Assembly (NCBI GenBank): GCA_041905405.1
Contig: JAYRLC010000013.1
Span: 1 to 64,000, forward strand
Origin: RAM1 sp041905405
Lineage (GTDB): Bacteria; Pseudomonadota; Gammaproteobacteria; Burkholderiales; Burkholderiaceae_C
Direction: 5' to 3'
DNA length: 64,000 nt
Positions 50,510 to 59,253 of this stretch are shown piece by piece; position 1 is the first letter of the stretch, and the number at the start of each line of letters is the position of its first letter. The notes under the pieces were generated by a model. It had not been told where the DNA came from. It searched no databases and saw nothing but the letters and a program-made list of their open reading frames with translations. The position numbers were made by a program, and so were the translations under genes.

Positions 50510-52021
50510 ATGGATTTGATTGCCAACCTGGCGACCGGCTTCGGCGTCGCCTTTACGCCCATCAACCTGCTGTATGCCTTCATCGGCTGCGTGCTGGGCA
50601 CGCTGATCGGCGTGCTGCCGGGCATCGGCCCCGTGGCAACCATCGCCATGCTGCTGCCGGCTACCTATGCCCTGCCGCCGGTGTCGGCGCTGATCATGCT
50701 GGCCGGCATCTACTACGGTGCGCAGTATGGGGGCTCCACCACGGCCATTCTGGTCAACCTGCCCGGTGAGTCGTCGTCGGTCGTGACCTGTATCGACGGC
50801 TACCAGATGGCGCGAAGGGGGCGGGCCGGACCCGCGCTCGCGGCAGCCGGCCTGGGCTCGTTCTTCGCGGGTTCCGTCGGCACGCTGATCCTGGCCGCCT
50901 TCGCCGCCCCGCTGACCGAAGTGGCGTTCAAGTTCGGCCCGGCCGAATACTTCTCGCTGATGATCCTGGGCCTGATCGGCGCCGTGGTGCTGGGGTCGGG
51001 CTCGCTGATCAAGGCGATCTCCATGATCGTGCTGGGCCTGCTGCTGGGCCTGGTGGGCACCGACGTGAACTCGGGCGTGGCGCGTTTCAGCTTCGACATC
51101 CCCGAGCTGACCGACGGCATCGGCTTCGTGGTGATCGCCATGGGCGTGTTCGGCTACGGTGAAATCATCAGCAACCTGTCCCAACCCGAGGACAAGCGCG
51201 AGGTGTTCACCTCCAAGGTCAGCGGCCTGATGCCGACCAAGGAAGACTTCAAGAACATGGCGCCGGCCGTGCTGCGCGGCACCGCGCTGGGCTCGATCCT
51301 GGGTATCCTGCCGGGCGGCGGTGCGCTGCTGGCGGCGTTCGCGGCCTACACGATCGAGAAGAAGACCAAGCTCAAGCCCGGCGAAGTGCCGTTCGGCAAG
51401 GGCAACATCCGCGGCGTCGCATCGCCCGAATCGGCCAACAACGCCGGCGCGCAAACGTCTTTCATCCCGCTGCTGACGCTGGGCATCCCGCCCAACGCCG
51501 TGATGGCGCTGATGGTGGGCGCCATGACCATCCACAACATCCAGCCGGGCCCGCAGGTCATGACCAGCAACCCGCAGCTGTTCTGGGGCCTGATCGCGTC
51601 CATGTGGATCGGCAACCTGATGCTGGTGATCCTGAACCTGCCGCTGATCGGCATGTGGATCAAGCTGCTGAGCGTGCCCTACCGCTTCCTGTTCCCGGCC
51701 ATCGTGCTGTTCTGCGCCGTGGGCGTGTACACGACCAACAACAACACCTTCGACGTGTGGATGGTGGCGATCTTCGGCTTCATCGGCTATGCCTTCGTCA
51801 AGCTGGGCTGCGAGCCGGCGCCGCTGCTGCTGGGCTTCATCCTGGGACCCATGATGGAAGAGAACCTGCGCCGCGCGCTGCTGCTGTCGCGCGGCGACTG
51901 GAGCGTGTTCGTCACGCGGCCGCTGTCCGCGGGCCTGCTGGCCGCCGCCGTGCTGCTGCTGGTGATCGTGCTGCTGCCGGCCGTCAAGAAAGGCCGCGAA
52001 GAGGCCTTTGTCGAGGATTGA
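50510..52021 (+). CDS. tctA: TctA, large membrane subunit of tripartite tricarboxylate transporter
   Basis: 503 residues with about 11-12 helices. Family signatures: GTLIGVLPGIGPVATIAMLL, YYGAQYGGSTTAILVNLPGE, the related inverted copy GSILGILPGGGALLAAFAAY and GVASPESANNAGAQTSFIPL. TctA is the secondary-transport channel for citrate-type or other carboxylates and uses a periplasmic Bug/TctC receptor. A strong terminator follows. Regulated most likely by the divergent TctDE pair. Confidence 0.95.
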   Translation: MDLIANLATGFGVAFTPINLLYAFIGCVLGTLIGVLPGIGPVATIAMLLPATYALPPVSALIMLAGIYYGAQYGGSTTAILVNLPGESSSVVTCIDGYQMARRGRAGPALAAAGLGSFFAGSVGTLILAAFAAPLTEVAFKFGPAEYFSLMILGLIGAVVLGSGSLIKAISMIVLGLLLGLVGTDVNSGVARFSFDIPELTDGIGFVVIAMGVFGYGEIISNLSQPEDKREVFTSKVSGLMPTKEDFKNMAPAVLRGTALGSILGILPGGGALLAAFAAYTIEKKTKLKPGEVPFGKGNIRGVASPESANNAGAQTSFIPLLTLGIPPNAVMALMVGAMTIHNIQPGPQVMTSNPQLFWGLIASMWIGNLMLVILNLPLIGMWIKLLSVPYRFLFPAIVLFCAVGVYTTNNNTFDVWMVAIFGFIGYAFVKLGCEPAPLLLGFILGPMMEENLRRALLLSRGDWSVFVTRPLSAGLLAAAVLLLVIVLLPAVKKGREEAFVED

Positions 52022-52072
52022 GGGTGATGTTTGCTTGAGCGAGAGCCGGGAAAGGAAATTCCCGGACTTCAC

Positions 52073-52107
52073 AGGCCGGCTTTCTTCACGGAAAGCCGGC
52101 CTTTTTC
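52073..52107 (+). terminator. Rho-independent terminator after tctA
   Basis: AGGCCGGCTTTC (52073-52084) pairs perfectly with GAAAGCCGGCCT (52091-52102) and is followed by a run of five T. A smaller hairpin (CCGGGAAAGGAAATTCCCGG) lies just before it at about 52047-52066. Confidence 0.85.
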
Positions 52108-52171
52108 CTCTTCGCACACAAATTACGTCGTTGACCGCCTATTTGTAAGCAAAGTTGTCTAGGATGGTGGC

Positions 52172-52903
52172 ATGAGATTTCTGCTGCTGATCTGCTGTGG
52201 CGCAGCGGCCCTGGCCACCGGATGCGCCAGCGGGCCGGAACCAGTGACGCTGGAGGGCCACCCCGGTTGCAAAACCCCGGATCTGCCCGCCCAACCCACG
52301 TCCAGTACATCCAGCGCACCCCAGGCCGCGCAAGACGCGCCGCCCCTGCTGGCACGGGTCTGGCTGTGCAACAACACGCACACGGTCACCCTGTATCCCA
52401 AGGCAGGCCATGCCGATATCGTGGACCGCGGTTGCCAGATGCGCCTGGCCCAAGTGCCGGCTGCTTCAGGCACACGGTATGAAAACGAAGCCGCCGTCTT
52501 CTGGGACAAGGGAAGCGCGGCAACGCTGCAACGAAAACCTGGCCGCCAGCAAGCCTGCCGGGAAATCGTGCTCATGTCACAGATCGAAGACGCCCGCATT
52601 CGCGGAGTCACCTGGCGTGGCCACGATGTGGAAGGCAAGTGGCACATCAACATCGGGCCGGGTCCTGGCCTGACGCTGGTACAGGCGGGCAAGCCGCCCA
52701 TCGTCTTTGCCCGGCCGACTTCGGTGTCAGATCCCAACACGAACACAACGGTTTACACAGCGCGGCAAGGCGCCGATGCCGTGTCAGTCAAGGTGACGGA
52801 TCTGCTTTGCCGGGACCGTGCCGGCAACACGCTGCCCAATTCGGTGGACATTGTGTTGAACGGCAACGATCTAGAAGGTTGTGGCCTGGCACTGACCCGT
52901 TGA
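52172..52903 (+). CDS. Lipoprotein with MliC-like lysozyme-inhibitor domain
   Basis: 243 residues. Lipobox ATGC near residue 17. Residues about 60-120 fit the MliC/PliC C-type lysozyme inhibitor pattern: VWLCNNTHTVTLYPK, QVPAASGTRYENEAAVFWDK and GSAATLQRKP. The C-terminal half (KWHINIGPGPGLTLVQAG; CRDRAGNTLPNSVDIVLNGN) is a second beta-rich domain similar to proteins annotated COG3650. It would sit in the outer membrane and protect against host or predator lysozyme. Assignment is by pattern only. Monocistronic, with a terminator upstream. Confidence 0.7.
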   Translation: MRFLLLICCGAAALATGCASGPEPVTLEGHPGCKTPDLPAQPTSSTSSAPQAAQDAPPLLARVWLCNNTHTVTLYPKAGHADIVDRGCQMRLAQVPAASGTRYENEAAVFWDKGSAATLQRKPGRQQACREIVLMSQIEDARIRGVTWRGHDVEGKWHINIGPGPGLTLVQAGKPPIVFARPTSVSDPNTNTTVYTARQGADAVSVKVTDLLCRDRAGNTLPNSVDIVLNGNDLEGCGLALTR

Positions 52904-52922
52904 TAGCGGGCCAGCCCCGCCG

Positions 52923-52997
52923 TTAAAGAACCCCGAACAGCATCAGCAGCAGAACAACGCTGAGGGGTACGCCGAGCAGCCAGAGAATGATGGGCAT
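52923..52997 (-). CDS. 24-residue hydrophobic small protein
   Basis: MPIILWLLGVPLSVVLLLML-FGVL, encoded by 25 codons with an excellent ribosome site (AAGGAG, 8 bases before ATG 52997). It is one transmembrane helix with no other domain. Very similar short proteins, from memory, recur in proteobacterial genomes without known function. A longer frame reaching 53132 exists but lacks a ribosome site. It sits between the convergent lipoprotein gene and the DUF1161 gene. Confidence 0.65.
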   Translation of the reverse strand: MPIILWLLGVPLSVVLLLMLFGVL

Positions 52998-53094
52998 TTG
53001 GAATCTCCTTGGTTGAAAGTTGACGATTCCAAAGATAGACCCGGCGCATGGCGCGCCCTGCGCGACAGCGGCGCGCATCAGGGTAGGCTCAAGC

Positions 53095-53319
53095 CTACTT
53101 GCGGCTGTAGACGATCTGCTTGCTGCCGGCACCGCAGGTGGCCACCACCTTGCCTTCTGGCTTGGCGTCCTTGGCCACGACGTCCAGCGTATAGGACTTC
53201 ACGCCCTTGCCCTTGAGCTTGGCCTCGATACGGGCTTTCATTTCGTCGCAGGTTTCGGCGAACGTCGCGCCGGGCAGCAGCGCCAGGCCGGCCAGTGCGG
53301 CGGCGTACAACTTCATCAT
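53095..53319 (-). CDS. DUF1161 family exported protein
   Basis: 74 residues: signal peptide (KLYAAALAGLALLPGATFA-ET) and a short mature chain with CDEMKARIEAKLKGKGVKSY, AKPEGKVVATCGAGSKQIVY. Two Cys probably form a disulfide. The length and pattern match DUF1161, periplasmic proteins of unknown role. AGGAG ribosome site precedes ATG 53319. The gene follows urtE in the opposite sense of nothing known; it lies to the left of urtE with a 55-bp gap and is co-directional. Confidence 0.85.
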   Translation of the reverse strand: MMKLYAAALAGLALLPGATFAETCDEMKARIEAKLKGKGVKSYTLDVVAKDAKPEGKVVATCGAGSKQIVYSRK

Positions 53320-53374
53320 GGCAGCTCCTCACTCGTTGTTTTCAAAGGAAGCCTGATTGTGCCCGCAGCGCGGC

Positions 53375-54067
53375 TCAGATGGCCACGAGCTGACGAATAC
53401 CTTTGGCCTCCATTTCGCTGCCGGGGCCGCGCGCGATGAATTCGCCGCGCTCCATGACCAGGTAATCGTCGGCGAGCTCCTGGGCAAAGTCGTAGTACTG
53501 CTCCACGAGCAGGATGGCCATGTCGCCGCGGTCGGCCAGCATGCGGATCACACGGCCGATGTCCTTGATGATGCTGGGCTGGATGCCTTCGGTCGGCTCG
53601 TCCAGGATCAACAGCTTGGGTTTGGCCGCCAGCGCGCGCGCGATGGCCAGCTGCTGTTGCTGCCCGCCCGACAGGTCGCCGCCGCGCCGGTTCAGCATCT
53701 GTTTGAGCACGGGGAACAGCTCGTACAGCTCAGCGGGGATGGGCGTGGACGCGCTCTTGTACGCCAGGCCCATGCGCAGGTTTTCCTCGACCGTCAGCCG
53801 CGCGAAGATCTCGCGGCCCTGGGGCACGAAGCCGATGCCGGCGCGGGCGCGCTCGTACGGTGTGGCGCCCTGGATCGGCTTGCCGTCGAATTCGATCGTG
53901 CCGGTCTTGATGGGCACCAGTCCCATCAGGCTCTTGAGCAACGTGGTCTTGCCCACGCCGTTGCGGCCCAGCAGCACCGTGACCTTGCCCAGGTGCGCGT
54001 CCAGGCTCACGTCGCGCAGGATGTGGGAGCCGCCGTAGTACTGGTTGATGTTCTTGACTGTCAGCAT
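53375..54067 (-). CDS. urtE: Urea ABC transporter ATPase UrtE
   Basis: 230 residues, LivF class. NQYYGGSHILRDVSLDAHLG, Walker A LLGRNGVGKTT, signature LSGGQQQQLAIARAL, Walker B LLILDEPTEGIQPSI and LVEQYYDFAQELADDYLVME are all typical of UrtE. It is the last gene of the leftward urtABCDE operon, separated from urtD by a 156-bp gap holding a palindromic element. It hydrolyses ATP with UrtD for high-affinity urea import. Confidence 0.94.
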   Translation of the reverse strand: MLTVKNINQYYGGSHILRDVSLDAHLGKVTVLLGRNGVGKTTLLKSLMGLVPIKTGTIEFDGKPIQGATPYERARAGIGFVPQGREIFARLTVEENLRMGLAYKSASTPIPAELYELFPVLKQMLNRRGGDLSGGQQQQLAIARALAAKPKLLILDEPTEGIQPSIIKDIGRVIRMLADRGDMAILLVEQYYDFAQELADDYLVMERGEFIARGPGSEMEAKGIRQLVAI

Positions 54068-54073
54068 GTTGGG

Positions 54074-54214
54074 ATCGGACCTCCGTACGCAGAGGGCGCG
54101 GAGGATTCGCAGAGGACGCAGAAGAACAGCGCAAAGAAAGACAAAGAAGAATTATTTGGTTTTCCTTCTGCGTCCTCTGCGCAATCTCTGCGCCCTCTGC
54201 GTACGGAGGTCCGA
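54074..54214. repeat. 141-bp palindromic element between urtD and urtE
   Basis: The arms 54074-54125 and about 54163-54214 are near-perfect reverse complements: the outer 27 bases (ATCGGACCTCCGTACGCAGAGGGCGC) match fully and the inner parts differ at a few places. The arms contain repeated GCAGAGG motifs. The loop of about 38 bases is AT-rich (AAAGAAAGACAAAGAAGAATT). It interrupts an otherwise 4-bp-overlapping operon. Confidence 0.85.
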
Positions 54215-54223
54215 TTTGGATGT

Positions 54224-55108
54224 TCAACGACCAAGGTACACCTCAATCACGCGTTCATCAGCCTGCACCTGGTCCAAAGTGCCCTGCGCAAGGACAGACC
54301 CGTCGCACAGCACCGTGACGATCTCGGAGATCGTGCGGATGAAGCTCATGTCGTGCTCCACCACCATCAGCGAATGCTTGCCCTTGAGCGTGAGGAACAG
54401 CTCGGCCGTACGGGCCGTTTCCTCGTCGGTCATGCCGGCCACGGGCTCGTCCAGCAGCAGCAGCTTGGGGTCCTGCATGAGCAGCATGCCGATTTCCAGC
54501 CACTGCTTCTGCCCGTGGCTCAGGTTGCCGGCCATGCGCACGACACTGTCGGCCAGGTGGATGGTGTGCAGCACCTCGGCCAGACGGTCGCTCTGCGTGC
54601 TGTCCAGGCGGAAGAACATCGACGGCTTGACGCCCTTGTCGGTCTTCAGCGCCAGCTCCAGGTTCTCGAACACCGTGAGCTGCTCGAACACCGTGGGCTT
54701 CTGGAACTTGCGGCCGATGCCCATCTGGGCGATCTCGGCCTCCTTGTAGCGCAAGAGGTCGATCGTGGAGCCGAAGAACACCGTGCCCTCGTCGGGCCGC
54801 GTCTTGCCGGTGATGATGTCCATCATCGTCGTCTTGCCCGCGCCGTTGGGGCCGATGATGCAGCGCAGCTCGCCCGGCGCGATGTCCAGGCTAAGCTTGT
54901 TGATGGCCTTGAAGCCGTCAAAACTCACGCTCACGTCTTCCAGGTAGAGGATGCGGCCATGCGTGGTGTCCACCACGCCGGGCGCCGCTGCAGGCCGGGA
55001 AAAGCCCGCGACGCGGCCGCCGGACTCGGTGTTCTGCGCCTGGGCTGCCAGTGCCGCGGCGCGCGCCTCGATGCGCTGCGCACCCTGTTCGAGCAGATCG
55101 GGCGTCAT
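54224..55108 (-). CDS. urtD: Urea ABC transporter ATPase UrtD
   Basis: 294 residues from ATG 55108 (ATGA overlap with urtC). LivG class: an N-terminal extension of about 45 residues rich in Ala (RIEARAAALAAQAQ), then YLEDVSVSFDGFKAINKLSL, Walker A IGPNGAGKTT, signature LSHGQKQWLEIGMLLM (with the UrtD-typical LSHGQKQ), Walker B LLLLDEPVAGMTDEE and VVEHDMSFIR. The extension is common in this order. It forms the ATPase pair with UrtE. Confidence 0.94.
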   Translation of the reverse strand: MTPDLLEQGAQRIEARAAALAAQAQNTESGGRVAGFSRPAAAPGVVDTTHGRILYLEDVSVSFDGFKAINKLSLDIAPGELRCIIGPNGAGKTTMMDIITGKTRPDEGTVFFGSTIDLLRYKEAEIAQMGIGRKFQKPTVFEQLTVFENLELALKTDKGVKPSMFFRLDSTQSDRLAEVLHTIHLADSVVRMAGNLSHGQKQWLEIGMLLMQDPKLLLLDEPVAGMTDEETARTAELFLTLKGKHSLMVVEHDMSFIRTISEIVTVLCDGSVLAQGTLDQVQADERVIEVYLGR

Positions 55109-56217
55109 GCCTTGTCTCCCTTGCCGCGCAGCTTCTTCACCAGACCCACCACGCCATTGGGCAGGAACAGCGTCACGAGAATGAACAGGGCCCCCAGGAA
55201 ATACAGCCAGTACTCGGGCGCCGTGACGGTGAGCCAGCTCTTGGCGCCGTTGACGATGAACGCGCCCACAATGGGACCGATCAGCGACGCGCGCCCGCCC
55301 ACGGCCGTCCAGATGGCGATCTCGATCGAGTTGGCGGGGCTCATTTCGCTGGGGTTGATGATGCCCACCTGCGGCACGTACAGCGCGCCCGCCACGCCGC
55401 ACATGATGGCCGAGATCACCCAGATGCTGAGCTTGTAGCCGATGGGGTTGTACCCGCTGAACATCACGCGGCTTTCCGCGTCGCGGATGGCCTGCAGCAC
55501 GCGGCCGTACTTGCTGGCCACCAGCCAGCGCGCGAACAGGAAGAAGCCCAGCAGCGTCACGCCCGTCAGCACGAACAGCACCATGCGCATGGACGGCGTG
55601 GCAATGGGGATGCCCAGGATGCGCTTGAAGTCCGTGAAACCGTTGTTGCCGCCAAAGCCTGTTTCATTGCGGAAGAACAGCAGCATCGCCGCGAACGTCA
55701 TGGCCTGCGTGATGATCGAGAAATACACGCCCTTGATGCGCGAGCGGAACGCGAAGAAGCCGAAAACGAACGCCACCAGCCCCGGCACCGCCACGATGAA
55801 GATCAGCGTGGCGATGAAGCTGTCGCTGAACGTCCAGTGCCAGGGCAGCGACTTCCAGTCCAGGAACACCATGAAGTCCGGCAGGTCGCTCTTGTAGTTG
55901 CCGTCGCGGCCGATCTGGCGCATGAGGTACATGCCCATGGCGTAGCCGCCCAGCGCAAAGAACACGCCGTGCCCCAGCGACAGGATGCCGGTGTAGCCCC
56001 AGATCAGGTCCATGGCCAGCGCGCAGATGGCATAGCACATGATCTTGCCGACCAGGCCCACCGCGTAGTCGCTCATGTGGAACACGCTGTCCGCGGGCAC
56101 CACCAGGTTCAGCACGGGCGCCAGCGCGCACACGACCAGCAGCGCGACGACAAAGGCGCTCCAGCCGGCACGCGTGAGCATGACGGGGCGGCCGGGGAGT
56201 TGGATGTTGGCGCTCAT
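55105..56217 (-). CDS. urtC: Urea ABC transporter permease UrtC
   Basis: 370 residues with about ten helices, LivM class. YAVGLVGKIMCYAICALAMD, DLIWGYTGILSLGHGVFFAL (diagnostic GYTGILSLGHG), ITQAMTFAAMLLFFRNETGF and EIAIWTAVGGRASLIGPIVG. It overlaps urtB and urtD by 4 bp each. It forms the membrane channel with UrtB. Confidence 0.94.
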   Translation of the reverse strand: MSANIQLPGRPVMLTRAGWSAFVVALLVVCALAPVLNLVVPADSVFHMSDYAVGLVGKIMCYAICALAMDLIWGYTGILSLGHGVFFALGGYAMGMYLMRQIGRDGNYKSDLPDFMVFLDWKSLPWHWTFSDSFIATLIFIVAVPGLVAFVFGFFAFRSRIKGVYFSIITQAMTFAAMLLFFRNETGFGGNNGFTDFKRILGIPIATPSMRMVLFVLTGVTLLGFFLFARWLVASKYGRVLQAIRDAESRVMFSGYNPIGYKLSIWVISAIMCGVAGALYVPQVGIINPSEMSPANSIEIAIWTAVGGRASLIGPIVGAFIVNGAKSWLTVTAPEYWLYFLGALFILVTLFLPNGVVGLVKKLRGKGDKA

Positions 56218-57785
56218 GCGTCGGCGTTGCGGCCTTTTACCGCGAAGATGCCTTGCGGGCGTTTCTGGATGAAGATGATGATGAACACGAGCACCGCGAT
56301 CTTGGCCAGCACCGCGCCGGCCCAGCCTTCAAGGAACTTGTTGAGCACGCCCAGGCCCAGCGCCGCGTACACGGTGCCGGCCAGCTGGCCCACGCCGCCC
56401 AGCACCACGACCATGAACGAATCGACGATGTAGCCCTGGCCCAGGTCCGGGCCCACGTTGCCGATCTGGCTCAGGGCGCAGCCGGCCAGGCCCGCAATGC
56501 CCGAGCCCAGCGCGAACGCGTAGGTGTCGATGCGCGCCGTGTTCACACCCATGCAGGACGCGATCGGCCGGTTCTGCGTGACGCCACGCACGAACAGGCC
56601 CAGGCGCGTTTTGCCGATCAGGAACGCCATGCCCAGCAGCACCGCGAACGCAAAGCCGATGATGATGATGCGGTTCCACGGCAGTTGCAGGTTGCCCATG
56701 ACCACCACGCCGCCGGACATCCAGCTCGGGTTTTCCACGCCCACGTTCTGCGCGCCGAAGATCGTGCGCACCAATTGCATGAGCATCAGGCTGATGCCCC
56801 AGGTGGCCAGCAGCGTCTCCAGCGGGCGGCCATACAGGAAGCGGATCACGCTGCGCTCCAGCGCCGCGCCCATCAGGGCCGACGCCGTGAAGGCCACCGG
56901 CACAGCAGCAACCAGGTACCAGTCGAACGCACCGGGTAGGTATTTCTGGAACAGGCCCTGCACCACGTAGGTGGCATAGGCGCCGATCATCATGAGCTCG
57001 CCGTGGGCCATGTTGATCACGCCCATCAAGCCATAGGTAATGGCCAGGCCCAGCGCCACCAGCAACAGGATGGAGCCCAGGCTGATGCCGGAGAACGCCG
57101 CGCCGACGCGGTCGCCCCAGGCGAGTCTGGCCTCCACCGTCGTCAGCGATGCCTGCAGCACCGATTTGACTTCCGCGTCCTGCTCGCTGCGGATGCGCTC
57201 CAGCAGCACGGTCTTGGTGCTGGGGTCGCCGCTGCCGGCCAGCAGGCGCGCGGCCTCCATGCGCTTGGCCTTGTCGGGGCTGCCCAGCAACGCCGCGGCG
57301 CGCACCAGGCCCAGCAATGCTTTCAGCGACTCACTGGTTTCGGCGGCGTAAGCCTTTTCGATCAGCGGCAGGCGCGATTCGTCGGCCTCACCCTGCAGCG
57401 TCTTGATGGCGGCGCGGCGGACCTTGTCGTCTTTCGAAAAGAGCTTGAGCGCCGCCAGCGCCGTGTCGATCTCGCCGCGCATGCGGTTGTTGCTGGCCAC
57501 GTCCTCGGCCCCTTCGGGTACGGGCATTTCGGTGCCGGTGACGGGATCGAACCCCTTGTCGTCCCTGACGATGACGGCCTGCTTGCCGGGCACGACTTTG
57601 ACCGCGTCGTCGGCCAGCGCCTGGATGAAGGCGGCCGTGCGCTCATCGGCATTGGCCACCGCCTTGCCCAGCGCTTCGATGCGGGCATCGGATTCGCCAG
57701 CCGCCATGGCCAGCGCCTCGTCGGCGGTCAGCGCATGAACCGGTGCGGCGACAAGCGCCGCGAGTAGAACCAGAAACTTGATCAT
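56214..57785 (-). CDS. urtB: Urea ABC transporter permease UrtB
   Basis: 523 residues. Unlike LivH, UrtB carries an exported N-terminal domain: signal peptide (KFLVLLAALVAAPVHA), then a helical-repeat region of about 200 residues (TAAFIQALADDAVKVVPGKQ; EADESRLPLIEKAYAAETSE). The permease domain follows from about residue 235: ISLGSILLLVALGLAITYGL, GVINMAHGELMMIGAYATYV, and NRPIASCMGVNTARIDTYAF. Start ATG 57785 is set by the signal peptide. ATGA overlap with urtC; 57 bp after urtA. Confidence 0.94.
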   Translation of the reverse strand: MIKFLVLLAALVAAPVHALTADEALAMAAGESDARIEALGKAVANADERTAAFIQALADDAVKVVPGKQAVIVRDDKGFDPVTGTEMPVPEGAEDVASNNRMRGEIDTALAALKLFSKDDKVRRAAIKTLQGEADESRLPLIEKAYAAETSESLKALLGLVRAAALLGSPDKAKRMEAARLLAGSGDPSTKTVLLERIRSEQDAEVKSVLQASLTTVEARLAWGDRVGAAFSGISLGSILLLVALGLAITYGLMGVINMAHGELMMIGAYATYVVQGLFQKYLPGAFDWYLVAAVPVAFTASALMGAALERSVIRFLYGRPLETLLATWGISLMLMQLVRTIFGAQNVGVENPSWMSGGVVVMGNLQLPWNRIIIIGFAFAVLLGMAFLIGKTRLGLFVRGVTQNRPIASCMGVNTARIDTYAFALGSGIAGLAGCALSQIGNVGPDLGQGYIVDSFMVVVLGGVGQLAGTVYAALGLGVLNKFLEGWAGAVLAKIAVLVFIIIFIQKRPQGIFAVKGRNADA

Positions 57786-57842
57786 TGGAAAGGAACCTGT
57801 GTAGTGGGCGGCACGCCGCCCACCGCGCAAGCACCTCAGTGC

Positions 57843-59111
57843 TTACTTGCTCTTGCCGTCCGGCTCATCCTTCTTCTTGTCGTTGCCTTCGATGTAGGGC
57901 GACCAGGGCTTGGCCTTGACCGGGCCGGGCGTCTTCCACACCACGTTGAACTGGCCGTCGGCCTTGATCTCGCCGATGAACACCGACTTGTGCAGGTGGT
58001 GGTTCTTCTCGTCCATCTTGGACACGATGCCCGACGGAGCCTTGAAGGTCTGGCCGGCCATGGCGGCGATCACCTTGTCCACGTCGGTGGACTTGGCCTT
58101 CTCGACAGCCTGCTTCCACATGTTGATGCCGATGTAGGTGGCTTCCATCGGGTCGTTGGTCAGCGGCTTGTCCTTGTGGCCGGCGATGCCCTTGGCCTTG
58201 GCGTAGTCAGACCACTTTTTGATGAACTCGGTGTTGGCCGGGCTCTTGATGGACTGGAAATAGTTCCAGGCGGCCAGGTGGCCCACCAGCGGCTTGGTGT
58301 CCACGCCGCGCAGCTCCTCTTCACCCACGCTGAACGCAACGACCGGCACATCCTTGGCCTTCAGGCCGGCGTTGCCCAGTTCCTTGTAGAAGGGCACGTT
58401 GGAGTCACCGTTGATGGTGGACACCACGGCCGTCTTGCCGCCGGCGCTGAACTTCTTGATGTCGGCCACGATGGTCTGGTAGTCGGAGTGGCCGAAGGGG
58501 GTGTACTTCTCGTCGATGTCGCTGTCCTTCACGCCTTTGCTCTTCAGGTAGGCGCGCAGGATCTTGTTGGTGGTGCGGGGGTACACGTAGTCGGTTCCCA
58601 GCAGGACCCAGCGCTTGGCGGCGCCGCCGTCCTTGGACATCAGGTAGTCCACGGCGGGGATGGCCTGCTGGTTGGGGGCCGCGCCCGTGTAGAACACGTT
58701 CTTGGACAGCTCTTCACCCTCGTACTGCACGGGGTAGAACAGCAGGCCGTTCAGCTCCTCGACGACCGGCAGCACCGACTTGCGCGACACCGACGTCCAG
58801 CAGCCGAAGATCACGGCGACCTTGTCCTGCGTGAGCAGCTGCTTGGTCTTTTCGGCGAACAGCGGCCAGTTGGAAGCGGGGTCGACCACCACGGGCTCCA
58901 GCTTCTTACCCATCACGCCGCCCTTGGCGTTGATTTCGTCGATGGCCATCAGCACCGTGTCCTTGAGCACGGTTTCCGAAATGGCCATGGTGCCCGACAG
59001 GCTGTGCAGGATGCCGACCTTGATCGTGCCGCCCGCCTGGGCAAAGGAAGCGCCCGCGCCGGCCAGTGCGACGGCGGCCGTGAGCGCCTTGAGTGTGAAA
59101 CGACGTTGCAT
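57843..59111 (-). CDS. urtA: Urea ABC transporter binding protein UrtA
   Basis: 422 residues, signal peptide (RRFTLKALTAAVALAGAGASFAQ region, cleavage after SFA). The binding fold reads TIKVGILHSLSGTMAISETV, FGCWTSVSRKSVLPVVEELN and LLFYPVQYEGEELSKNVFYT, all typical of UrtA/FmdD-type urea or short amide receptors. First gene of the operon urtABCDE. Its leader region contains two palindromes, one ATACGCC-GTGT-GGCGTAT about 125 bp upstream. Confidence 0.95.
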   Translation of the reverse strand: MQRRFTLKALTAAVALAGAGASFAQAGGTIKVGILHSLSGTMAISETVLKDTVLMAIDEINAKGGVMGKKLEPVVVDPASNWPLFAEKTKQLLTQDKVAVIFGCWTSVSRKSVLPVVEELNGLLFYPVQYEGEELSKNVFYTGAAPNQQAIPAVDYLMSKDGGAAKRWVLLGTDYVYPRTTNKILRAYLKSKGVKDSDIDEKYTPFGHSDYQTIVADIKKFSAGGKTAVVSTINGDSNVPFYKELGNAGLKAKDVPVVAFSVGEEELRGVDTKPLVGHLAAWNYFQSIKSPANTEFIKKWSDYAKAKGIAGHKDKPLTNDPMEATYIGINMWKQAVEKAKSTDVDKVIAAMAGQTFKAPSGIVSKMDEKNHHLHKSVFIGEIKADGQFNVVWKTPGPVKAKPWSPYIEGNDKKKDEPDGKSK

Positions 59112-59235
59112 GTGAATGCTCCTGAAAATTTGAACGAAGAAACCGAACCGGAGAACTGAATTCGCCCCACCCCCGCCTTCTCTGGCGCCTCTGATGTGGA
59201 CGGTCTGATTCTGGGGATGACCCGCCGGGGCGGGA

Positions 59236-59253
59236 ATACGCCGTGTGGCGTAT
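59236..59253. promoter_or_regulatory. Palindrome upstream of urtA
   Basis: ATACGCC-GTGT-GGCGTAT, a perfect 7+4+7 dyad, preceded at about 59221-59234 by another dyad (CCCGCC-GG-GGCGGG). It sits in the 217-bp gap between urtA and the divergent toxin gene. LuxR-type response regulators bind dyads of this size, and such a regulator is encoded nearby (60008-60991); the connection is inference. Confidence 0.55.
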
